Positions 51,056 through 58,533 of a DNA stretch of 64,000 nt are shown piece by piece. A model generated the notes under the pieces. It made no database searches and was not told where the DNA came from. It saw only the letters and a program-made list of their open reading frames with translations. Every line of letters starts with the position of its first letter. Within the stretch, counting starts at the first letter, position 1. A program made the translations under genes and the position numbers. This stretch comes from an uncultured Varibaculum sp. (GTDB taxonomy: Bacteria > Actinomycetota > Actinomycetes > Actinomycetales > Actinomycetaceae), in NCBI RefSeq assembly GCF_902489465.1, contig NZ_CABTZZ010000007.1:9106-73105 (forward strand), read 5' to 3'.

Positions 51056-52021
51056 TTGCTTCCCCGTGGTTTTTCGTCCCTGCTCCGATGGATTAGCGCG
51101 CAAGACCCCATAAACACGCTAGTTATTAAGTGTGAGTCTCTACCCGATGTCAAAGTGGGAAAGAAAGATGTCCTTCTGACCTGGCAGGGATGCTTAGGGG
51201 AAAGCTTCAACGCTGATTTAGGGGCGCAACTGTTAGCTAGTGAGATTCATGGCCTGCAGATTCTAGGATGCGCGCAGTGTGCCAGTAGCCTCGATGAAAA
51301 GTTAGCAGTGGCCAGGACGCGCCTCGGATCCTTAATAGCTACCTATTGCCCGCCTAAAAAAGCTCCCCGCCGTCCTCGGGAAGTCAGTTTAGATTCGGTG
51401 CCGCTGCCCCGCCGCCTCTTACTACCGGTGTCAAATGGTTCTCCTTTAACTCTGGGAGCCTCCCACGCGGTTCGTACCTTCCAGGCTTACCATCTGCTAG
51501 GTAGAGAAAAACGGGTCGAAAACCGAGTAGCCGGCGCGATCCATTCCCCAGAAGATCATGACCGTTGCCTATCAACGGAATCCCCAGCCGATAATGACGC
51601 TTCCGAAAACTTTCTACCATTACTGGAACGGATAGATGTCATCCACGTCCTGCGCTGCGACGCCTGTCGCTCGCAGATCCGTCTATGCCCCGAAAATAAG
51701 GATTTTAACCTGTCGGCAGCCGGCAGTAATTGGCGTCGACTTTGCCCAAATTGCCGTTTGGCAGTCCGCTACTGCCCAGAGCACTCTGAAACCGAGATCG
51801 CCAGCCAGCGTTCCCTCGAGATTTTCACCGCTTTAAAAACCCGGGAAGAGACTCAGGAAATGAGTGAATGCCAACGCTGTCGCAACCCGCATCCGTCCAA
51901 CGAGGGCGAGCTGTGCACGCTTTGCAGCTACGAGGAGAAAAATCCGTTTTCGGCCGCAATGCCAAAAGAGGTTTTAAAAACCCTGCCCCCACAGCTACAG
52001 GAAAAACTGCGAGGGGTCTAA
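51056..52021 (+). CDS. Cys-rich protein of unknown function at the end of the dms operon
   Basis: I do not recognise this 321-residue protein. It starts with TTG at 51056, directly after the chaperone stop. Residues 1-100 resemble a Fe-S or metal-handling domain with CxxC in LGCAQCASSL. Residues 195-305 hold four more Cys pairs: CDACRSQIRLC, CPNCRLAVRYC, CQRCR and CTLC, a double zinc-ribbon or Fe-S arrangement. The middle (about 105-190) is polar and of low complexity. No signal peptide is present. Position suggests a cytoplasmic maturation or electron-transfer factor for the Dms enzyme, which is inference. Confidence 0.75.
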   Translation: MLPRGFSSLLRWISAQDPINTLVIKCESLPDVKVGKKDVLLTWQGCLGESFNADLGAQLLASEIHGLQILGCAQCASSLDEKLAVARTRLGSLIATYCPPKKAPRRPREVSLDSVPLPRRLLLPVSNGSPLTLGASHAVRTFQAYHLLGREKRVENRVAGAIHSPEDHDRCLSTESPADNDASENFLPLLERIDVIHVLRCDACRSQIRLCPENKDFNLSAAGSNWRRLCPNCRLAVRYCPEHSETEIASQRSLEIFTALKTREETQEMSECQRCRNPHPSNEGELCTLCSYEEKNPFSAAMPKEVLKTLPPQLQEKLRGV

Positions 52022-52074
52022 GACTAAGGATCTGACATAAAAAATAAAGCGTCCGCATGGGGGGACGAAACCGG

Positions 52075-52148
52075 TGGGCGATACTGGACTCGAACCAGCG
52101 ACCTCTTCCGTGTCAAGGAAACGCGCTAACCAGCTGCGCCAATCGCCC
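52075..52148 (-). tRNA. tRNA-Val (anticodon GAC)
   Basis: The acceptor is GGGCGAT/ATCGCCC, the anticodon loop TTGACAC sits in a TTTCC/GGAAG stem, and the T-arm has GGTTCGAGTCC. A full CCA is not encoded. Confidence 0.94.
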
Positions 52149-52149
52149 G

Positions 52150-52220
52150 AGGTGGGTACGGGATTCGAACCCGTGTACACGGCTTTGCAGGCCGCTGCCT
52201 AACCACTCGACCAACCCACC
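52150..52220 (-). tRNA. tRNA-Cys (anticodon GCA)
   Basis: The acceptor is GGTGGGT/ACCCACC, the anticodon loop CTGCAAA is flanked by GCGGC/GCCGT, and the T-arm has GGTTCGAATCC. Confidence 0.94.
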
Positions 52221-52261
52221 ATAATCAAAGAGCGCCGCGCTTGGCGACGCCCTCTAAATCG

Positions 52262-52334
52262 AGCGGATGACGAGACTCGAACTCGCGACCCTCACCTTGG
52301 CAAGGTGATGCTCTACCAACTGAGCTACATCCGC
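52262..52334 (-). tRNA. tRNA-Gly (anticodon GCC)
   Basis: The acceptor is GCGGATG/CATCCGC, the anticodon loop TTGCCAA lies in a TCACC/GGTGA stem, and the T-arm has AGTTCGAGTCT. It forms a three-tRNA group with tRNA-Cys and tRNA-Val. Confidence 0.94.
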
Positions 52335-52556
52335 GTTGCGTATGAAAGTATATCTATAAAGACCTATGGATTACCAAACTGACTTTACGTGGGTCTGCTC
52401 ACAGCTACTTTAAGCTGGGATTTTAGGATTTGGAAACTTTCCGGCAGTAAAAACCCTAGCTGGATAACGTTTAATTTTTCAAAGCGCGGATCACAGGTGG
52501 GGTTGATATTCTCTAACTGTCCGCCAAGCCAGGACTATTTCTAGGAGGAGTCACCA

Positions 52557-53471
52557 ATGACCGGGATTGTAGGTAGCAGCACGCTGATCTCAATACTGCT
52601 ATTAGTACTGATCGGGTACCTGTTATACTCCGCAATTTTTATCGTAAAACAGCAGACCGAAGCGATTATCGAACGTTTTGGAAAGTATAGGCGGGTTTGT
52701 ACCCCCGGTCTAAATATTAAGATTCCAATTATCGACCGCATCGCCAAAATTGTGGAACGCCGGATCCAGCAACTGGATCTGGTGGTAGAAACCAAAACCA
52801 AAGATAACGTGTTCGTAGCGATCCCGGTTTCGGTACAGTTCCAGGTACAAGATTCGGCGGCCTCGTTCTATTCCCTGTCTAACCCCGCCCAGCAGATAAC
52901 TTCCTATGTATTCGACCGAGTACGTTCTTCCCTGTCCCAGCTGAACCTGGATGAAGCCTTCTCTTCAAAAGACACGATTGCCCAAGAGATTGAGATTTCT
53001 TTGGGCGAACAAATGGCACGCTACGGTTTTCGGATCGTCAACTCGCTGGTTACCGATATAAACCCCGATAAGCGAGTGAGAGATTCTATGAATTCCATTA
53101 ACGCTGCTCAGCGGGAGCGGGAAGCTGCTATCCAACTAGCAGAAGCCGATAAAATTAAGCTGGTTAAACAAGCTGAAGCCGATGCAGAGTCTAAGCGCCT
53201 CCAGGGTGAAGGCATCGCTCTGCAAAGGCGCGCCATAGTGGAAGGATTGGTAGAACAATACGAATCCTTACGGGACGCCGGTATAGGTGACCAGGCACAA
53301 CAGATTCTCTTGATGACCCAATACTTTGATACCCTGGCCGAGGTGGCAAAGTATTCAAACACCCAGACCCTGATGTTGCCGTCTAATCCCAGCGGGGTCA
53401 CTAATACAATGGAGGAAATCCGCACATCTTTAGTGGCGGGCTTAAAAGCAGCGGGACAGGAAATAAAATAA
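52557..53471 (+). CDS. SPFH/band 7 membrane protein (QmcA/stomatin-like)
   Basis: This 304-residue protein has one N-terminal membrane segment (about residues 10-27), then an SPFH domain (IVKQQTEAIIERFGKYRRVCTPGLNIKIPIIDRIAKIVERRIQQLDL...) and a long helical stretch with EREAAIQLAEADKIKLVKQAEADAESKRLQGEG. That pattern is typical of QmcA/HflK-like proteins that oligomerise at the membrane and hold proteases or organise lipid domains. GGAGGAG precedes the ATG. It is followed 67 bases later by a BCCT transporter with its own promoter-like element. Confidence 0.93.
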   Translation: MTGIVGSSTLISILLLVLIGYLLYSAIFIVKQQTEAIIERFGKYRRVCTPGLNIKIPIIDRIAKIVERRIQQLDLVVETKTKDNVFVAIPVSVQFQVQDSAASFYSLSNPAQQITSYVFDRVRSSLSQLNLDEAFSSKDTIAQEIEISLGEQMARYGFRIVNSLVTDINPDKRVRDSMNSINAAQREREAAIQLAEADKIKLVKQAEADAESKRLQGEGIALQRRAIVEGLVEQYESLRDAGIGDQAQQILLMTQYFDTLAEVAKYSNTQTLMLPSNPSGVTNTMEEIRTSLVAGLKAAGQEIK

Positions 53472-53527
53472 GGCAGCTAGCCGCACAATGCGGTGGCAAT
53501 AGTGGCAGTTTAATAATAGCTAACGAA

Positions 53528-53533
53528 TATAAC
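53528..53533 (+). promoter_or_regulatory. -10 element of the BCCT gene, probable leaderless start
   Basis: TATAAC ends 5 bases before the ATG at 53539. No ribosome-binding site is seen. Confidence 0.45.
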
Positions 53534-53538
53534 TGAGT

Positions 53539-55869
53539 ATGACTAAGAATAATAAAGATAATCGCAAACAGCCCACAGAAAACCGACCGCGCGGCTCTAG
53601 ACATCCACGGGGAAAGCACCCCGGACGAGGGGAAGAATTACGTCAGCTTCTGGAGAAATATGATCGCCGGATTTCCCAGTTAGAACGATCCGATCGCGAC
53701 CGAGTTCACGGGTTGGCATCGCGCAGCGAACACTTGCGCAATACGCTTTCCCATCATCCTGTCTCCAAGGAAACAGCTACTGCTCCCCCAGCGGAGCCCG
53801 AAAGCAAAGCTAAGGCACATACCCCCAGCGAATTACACCCCAGTGCCTGGAAACGTGGAACCCGGATCGCCAAGGAGCAGACCCAAAATCTGTTGCATAA
53901 GGTTCCTTATCCTCATGGTATGCATCCGGGATTGGTCCGCGGTATTGCAATTGACGAGCAGATCATCAAGTACCGGACTGACAAGGTGGTGTTCTTATGC
54001 ACCGGCACCTTAGTTCTCGGGTTTATTCTGTGGGGGCTTATCTCTACCGATTCTCTGCGTAGCGTATCCGAAGTGGTCTTGCAATGGGTGGTAGATAATA
54101 CTGGCTGGTTATTCTCTATTTTGGCTGCCATTATTTTACTGTTTATGATTTTCATAGGGCTTTCGCGCTATGGAAATATTCCTTTGGGGCGAGATAACGA
54201 AGAACCCGAATATTCCTATGGTTCTTGGATTGCCATGATGTTCAGCGCCGGCATGGGGATCGGGCTGCTGTTCTTCGGCCCCTATGAGCCGATGATCTAT
54301 TTTACCGATCCTGCCCCCCATTCCAATGCTAAACCGGGAACCTATCAGGCACTCAATGACGCCATGTCACAAACGATGCTGCATTGGGGGCTCAATGCCT
54401 GGGCGATTTACGCCCTAGTGGGTTGCGCGATCGCTTACGGAACTTACCGACGCGGACGGGTACCTTTAATTTCTTCCATTTTTGAGCCCCTGCTCGGACA
54501 CAAATTTGCCCAGGGGGGGATTGGAAAAATAATCGACATGTTGGCGATTACCACCACCCTCTTTGGCACCTGTGCCTCCTTGGGGATGGGAGCCTTACAG
54601 ATTGCCCGCGGCGCCGAGCTGGTTACCGGCATCGGGAAAATCGGTAATGCCGGCCTATTCCTGATTATTTCGGTGCTAACTGCAGCCTTCATCGCTTCAG
54701 CGGTCTCGGGAATCTCGCGCGGAATCCGCTTGCTCTCCAATATCAACATGGGGCTAGCCTTTTGCCTCATGGCGTTCATCTTTTTTGCTGGCCCGACCGT
54801 GTTCATCTTGAACCTGGTGCCTTCCACTTTGATGAACTACCTATCCGATTTATTTGGTTTGCTATCTACCTCTCCTTCGTTCGGACCGGAGGCAGGACAG
54901 TTCGTTTCTGCCTGGACAGTGTTCTACTGGGCGTGGTGGATTTCTTGGTCTCCTTTCGTAGGACTATTCATTGCCCGCATCTCGCGTGGCAGGACTTTAC
55001 GTCAGTTTGTAACCGGAGTGTTACTTGCCCCCACCCTGGTGTGTCTAATTTCCTTCTGCATCTACGGCGGAACCACTATGTATATGCAGATTCAGGGTAC
55101 AGATATGCCTTTAGAAGAAGGGGCAGAAGTGATGTTATTTGCCCTACTCGGAAATTTGCCACTCAGTAAAATAACTTCAGTAATCGCGATGATCTGCTTA
55201 GCTATTTTCTTTATTACCTCTGCCGATTCTGCTTCGGTGGTAATGGGTTCACTTTCTCAGCAGGGCAAACCGGTTCCGGATCGTAAAATCACGGTTTTCT
55301 GGGGACTTTGTCTGGCCGGTATCGCGGTAGTCGGCATGCTGGTTGGTGGTCAGGACGCCCTACAGGGAATGCAGAATTTGATTATCGTAACCTCCTTGCC
55401 GTTTGCGATTATTGTGGCTGCCATGATCATCGCTCTCTTGCGGGATCTATCGCGAGATCCTTTCACCATTAGACGCAACTTTGAACGTTCCGCGCTTTCT
55501 AAAGCCGTAGTAGGCGGTCTAAAGAGCTATGGTGATGACTTCAAGATCGTAGTGGTTCCCACTAAAGAAGGAGAAGGAGCGGGCGCAGAATTTGATTCCA
55601 CTGCCCCCGAACTAACTGAATGGTATCGGCGCACCGATACCGAAGGTAATCCCATTGATTATGATTATTCCTCCCAGACTTATCTAGATAAGCAGGGCAA
55701 CCCGGTCTATTGGGACGAAGAGGAAGAAACCTATAAAGATCCCGAGGGGCATCCGGTTCCCTCAGACAGCGTGGAGGATACCTCAGTCGATCCAGAAAAC
55801 GGAACCGAGGAAACTAGCTCAGCACCCGCTGATTCTTCTACCGAGACTGCCAGGAATAGCACAAAGTAG
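53539..55869 (+). CDS. BCCT-family betaine/choline/carnitine transporter with long soluble tails
   Basis: This 776-residue transporter has twelve membrane segments from about residue 150 to 645. The BCCT signatures GMGIGLLFFGPYEPMIYF and FYWAWWISWSPFVGLFIARISRGRTLRQF hold the Trp and Gly residues of the ligand site. It takes up compatible solutes such as glycine betaine or choline. Unusually, 145 polar and basic residues precede the first membrane segment, with LEKYDRRISQLER as a possible coiled coil. The final 100 residues are acidic with a WxG-like repeat (PIDYDYSSQTYLDKQGNPVYWDEEEETYKDPEGHPV). These tails may sense osmotic strength, as in BetP. Confidence 0.92.
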   Translation: MTKNNKDNRKQPTENRPRGSRHPRGKHPGRGEELRQLLEKYDRRISQLERSDRDRVHGLASRSEHLRNTLSHHPVSKETATAPPAEPESKAKAHTPSELHPSAWKRGTRIAKEQTQNLLHKVPYPHGMHPGLVRGIAIDEQIIKYRTDKVVFLCTGTLVLGFILWGLISTDSLRSVSEVVLQWVVDNTGWLFSILAAIILLFMIFIGLSRYGNIPLGRDNEEPEYSYGSWIAMMFSAGMGIGLLFFGPYEPMIYFTDPAPHSNAKPGTYQALNDAMSQTMLHWGLNAWAIYALVGCAIAYGTYRRGRVPLISSIFEPLLGHKFAQGGIGKIIDMLAITTTLFGTCASLGMGALQIARGAELVTGIGKIGNAGLFLIISVLTAAFIASAVSGISRGIRLLSNINMGLAFCLMAFIFFAGPTVFILNLVPSTLMNYLSDLFGLLSTSPSFGPEAGQFVSAWTVFYWAWWISWSPFVGLFIARISRGRTLRQFVTGVLLAPTLVCLISFCIYGGTTMYMQIQGTDMPLEEGAEVMLFALLGNLPLSKITSVIAMICLAIFFITSADSASVVMGSLSQQGKPVPDRKITVFWGLCLAGIAVVGMLVGGQDALQGMQNLIIVTSLPFAIIVAAMIIALLRDLSRDPFTIRRNFERSALSKAVVGGLKSYGDDFKIVVVPTKEGEGAGAEFDSTAPELTEWYRRTDTEGNPIDYDYSSQTYLDKQGNPVYWDEEEETYKDPEGHPVPSDSVEDTSVDPENGTEETSSAPADSSTETARNSTK

Positions 55870-55924
55870 CTGGTTTATTTCTGACGATGCACCGGACAAA
55901 GCGACGTACCGGTTTTGCCAGGTG

Positions 55925-55955
55925 CCACCGCCCCCTAGAGACGACTAGGGCGTGG
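55925..55955. terminator. Possible hairpin terminator between convergent genes
   Basis: The GC-rich arms CCAC, GCCC and CTAG pair with CTAG, GGGC and GTGG around AGACGA, with single bulges. No T-tract follows, so it is weak. Confidence 0.35.
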
Positions 55956-55997
55956 TTGGCGGTGTTAGCTGAAACAGTGACTCAACGACAGGATTTA

Positions 55998-56888
55998 CTA
56001 GCCTACCGCGAGCTGCCAAGAGCCGAGGGCAAGTAAGGCCACAGAAGCTGGCGGTATCATGCGACGCAACCACAGTTTCCAGGCGGAGACAGGCTCGGTG
56101 AGAATCTCAATATCCCCCAAGTTAGTCTGCTCAGTTACCGCTGCCTCCCGGTTAGCCTTGGCTTTTAGTCTCTGCCACCTGGGTTTAACCAGATAGGTTT
56201 CATTGGCCGAGGCGAGTGTACTTGCGGGAGCCGGAGCGCGGCCAACCGCTCTGGCCGGAGAGGCTGTTTTTTCTGGCTCCATCTTTGGGGCAAATACCGA
56301 GTTCGGAGCGGCCACGCGTTTTCCTGCAACTAAAGGTTTCCCTGGTAAAGTAGGCCTCCCAGCTAGGGCAACTGCTGGGGGGTTACCTGCCGGCTTAAAC
56401 AAAGGTTTTTTTCCTTTTGAGTCGGTTGCGGGGCTGCGCACTGCAGTCAGATCTAGGCTAGGGTTTACAATTTTTTGTGTTGACGGAACGGATACAGCAA
56501 ACTTCTCGACGCTATTAGCCCTGGCAATACCCGGTTTTCTAGGTGCTGTCTCGATCCTATGTCCCGTTGTTTTTAGCAACTTTCCGCCAGGTGCTACCGC
56601 CCCCAGTCCCCTACCGCTTTTTATTTCTGCGGGTTGGCTATTTTTATTACCAGCTAACAAATTTTGGGAATAATCGGGGCGCAGGAGCCAGTTTTTTCCC
56701 TGGTCATCAGCTATCAAATGAGGACAGGGAAAAATAGTTCTCCCCTGCGGTACTATCAGTTTTAATAACGCCGCTTGCTCAGCGTCTACCGCCAGTGCTA
56801 TCCAGTTGCTACCTGCGGCGTCCACGATATTTTTTTGCTTACCTCGCTGAGGACAAGCCAGAATGTTTAGGGCATGTTTAGTTTCCAT
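55998..56888 (-). CDS. Hypothetical protein, probable C-terminal membrane anchor
   Basis: I do not recognise this 296-residue protein. Residues 1-75 look globular (LNILACPQRGKQKNI, then NWIALAVDAEQAALLKLIVPQGRTIFPCPHL). Residues 80-235 are low complexity, rich in Ala, Pro, Lys and Gly. The chain ends RRMIPPASVALLALGSWQLAVG, a single hydrophobic segment directly at the C-terminus, so it may be tail-anchored with the N-terminus in the cytoplasm. It is convergent with the BCCT gene. No start signal stronger than the ATG at 56888 was found. Confidence 0.6.
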   Translation of the reverse strand: METKHALNILACPQRGKQKNIVDAAGSNWIALAVDAEQAALLKLIVPQGRTIFPCPHLIADDQGKNWLLRPDYSQNLLAGNKNSQPAEIKSGRGLGAVAPGGKLLKTTGHRIETAPRKPGIARANSVEKFAVSVPSTQKIVNPSLDLTAVRSPATDSKGKKPLFKPAGNPPAVALAGRPTLPGKPLVAGKRVAAPNSVFAPKMEPEKTASPARAVGRAPAPASTLASANETYLVKPRWQRLKAKANREAAVTEQTNLGDIEILTEPVSAWKLWLRRMIPPASVALLALGSWQLAVG

Positions 56889-57023
56889 GTCTCCACTAAA
56901 GTGCTTCCATCCTCATTTGTCACTGCTTTATCCACGATCGCCAGTAAAACTATTCCCAACTTTGCTTTGGGGATACCCGCGCAATATACGATTTACAAAT
57001 TTTTTCGATAAGCTTAGATCATC

Positions 57024-57728
57024 ATGGCTACACAAAATAACCCGCAGAAAAAGAAGCACTGGTGGAACAACTTCGCGGATGTTTACCGCGTAACCAAACG
57101 TACCTATTCGTGGATCGGTTGGGCGATGCTAGCCATCCTCTTAGCGGTTCCTTTGCTAGTGCTAATAATCTGTCTACTCACCTCGGTGAGCGTAGGACGC
57201 ACCATCTTCTACATCATAATTGCAGCCACGGTAGGAATGCTGCTGGCGACTACCCTGCTTACCCGTCTGGCTAATAACGCCATGTATAAGCAGCTAGAGG
57301 GAGTTAAAGGCAATGTGTACGCAATCTTGCGTTCCATTAAACGCGGTTGGATTGTCGAAGAAGAACCAGTAGCGTTTAACCGCAAACAAGACTTGGTGTA
57401 CCGTCTGGTAGGTCGGCCGGGGATTGTCCTAATCTCCGAAGGCCCCTCCTCGCGGGCTGGTGAGCTGTTAAATGAGCAAGAACGCAAATGTCATCGGGTG
57501 GCACCTTCGGTACCTATTCATAAGATCCAGACAGGACAAGGGAAAAATCAGGTTCCGATCTCCAAACTCCTTAAAACCATTAATCGCTTAAAGAAGGAAA
57601 TCAGCAAGGACGAGGTTCCGATTGTGGGACAACGGCTGCAATCTTTACAAAATAAAGCCTATCGTCTCCCCGGCGGAGTAGATCCCAACAAAGCAAAGAT
57701 TAACCGCCGGATGCTGCGCGGAAAGTGA
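57024..57728 (+). CDS. DUF4191-family membrane protein
   Basis: This 234-residue actinobacterial protein of the DUF4191 family has two membrane segments (about residues 32-55 and 60-82). Its C-terminal domain contains VYRLVGRPGIVLISEGP, EQERKCHRVAPSVPIH and a basic end (NKAKINRRMLRGK). Family members are usually next to glnA or lipoic acid genes; here glnE and glnA follow within 2 kb. The molecular function is not established. TTAGAT 4 bases before the ATG suggests a leaderless mRNA. Confidence 0.88.
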   Translation: MATQNNPQKKKHWWNNFADVYRVTKRTYSWIGWAMLAILLAVPLLVLIICLLTSVSVGRTIFYIIIAATVGMLLATTLLTRLANNAMYKQLEGVKGNVYAILRSIKRGWIVEEEPVAFNRKQDLVYRLVGRPGIVLISEGPSSRAGELLNEQERKCHRVAPSVPIHKIQTGQGKNQVPISKLLKTINRLKKEISKDEVPIVGQRLQSLQNKAYRLPGGVDPNKAKINRRMLRGK

Positions 57729-57742
57729 GCGCCGCAAAACCT

Positions 57743-57790
57743 GGAGATAGCGGTTATCTCCGGCCACTACTAAAGCTACTTCGGTAGTTT
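57743..57790. terminator. Hairpins between DUF4191 and the histidine phosphatase
   Basis: GGAGATA (57743-57749) pairs with TATCTCC (57755-57761). It is followed by a GCTAC-TTCG-GTAGT hairpin and TTTATTAG. They lie between convergent genes and could stop both transcripts. Confidence 0.55.
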
Positions 57791-57802
57791 ATTAGTCACT
57801 TA

Positions 57803-58504
57803 CTAGGCTTTTTTAGGAGTGCCGAGTACTTTATCCAGGAGGGCTTTCGAGGGGCGTAGTTCAGTTACACTTTCGTCAACTTCCCAATCCTCTACCGGAC
57901 GCGAAGACCAGATGCGGGCGGAAAACTTTCCGGGCTCGCCCTCGAAAACCGATAGTGAAGCATTGGAAACCGGTTTCGTCGCTGCTAGAGCGAAAGTAAT
58001 CTCCGGGCTATTCATATACGACCAATAGCGAATAATCGCACCATGCGCGACAATTACCGCGCACCCATCAGCACCTACCTCATCTGCGGCCTCCGCGACC
58101 ACCTGGTTAAAACGTGCCAAAGTTTCTGCGCCGCTTTCTGCCCCCTCCATCCTTACCTGGGTCTCTCCCTGCATCCAGGCTCCGATAGTACGCACATATT
58201 GCTCGACTGATGCCATATCCCTGGCCATTTCTAGCTTTCCCGCCTGCACTTCATTAGCACCCCCGTTTTGTATCCGGGTAAGGGCGAATCGTTCTTCCAA
58301 CGGCCGGGCGGTTTGGTGGGTACGAATCAGATTCGAGGTCACGATAAGTTGGGGGGCAGGCAGACCGAGTTCTCCCCAAGTCTTTACCGCCGCTTGTGCC
58401 TGCCGCTCCCCCTCGGCATTAAGGGGCGAACCCGGCTCGGCGGTATCCAGGGCTCCAGTAAGATTTGCGTTAGTTTGCCCATGCCGCATCAAAACCAGTT
58501 TCAT
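57803..58504 (-). CDS. Histidine phosphatase-family protein
   Basis: This 233-residue enzyme of the phosphoglycerate mutase-like histidine phosphatase family starts MKLVLMRHGQTNAN, with the phosphorylated His in RHG (residues 7-9). It also has TSNLIRTHQTARPL (second Arg) and the C-terminal catalytic His in VIVAHGAIIR. AGAGGAACAG precedes the ATG. It lies 29 bases after glnE on the same strand, so it may be part of that operon. The substrate is unknown. Confidence 0.93.
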   Translation of the reverse strand: MKLVLMRHGQTNANLTGALDTAEPGSPLNAEGERQAQAAVKTWGELGLPAPQLIVTSNLIRTHQTARPLEERFALTRIQNGGANEVQAGKLEMARDMASVEQYVRTIGAWMQGETQVRMEGAESGAETLARFNQVVAEAADEVGADGCAVIVAHGAIIRYWSYMNSPEITFALAATKPVSNASLSVFEGEPGKFSARIWSSRPVEDWEVDESVTELRPSKALLDKVLGTPKKA

Positions 58505-58533
58505 CTGTTCCTCTTTCGTCCTATTCCTGCTTT

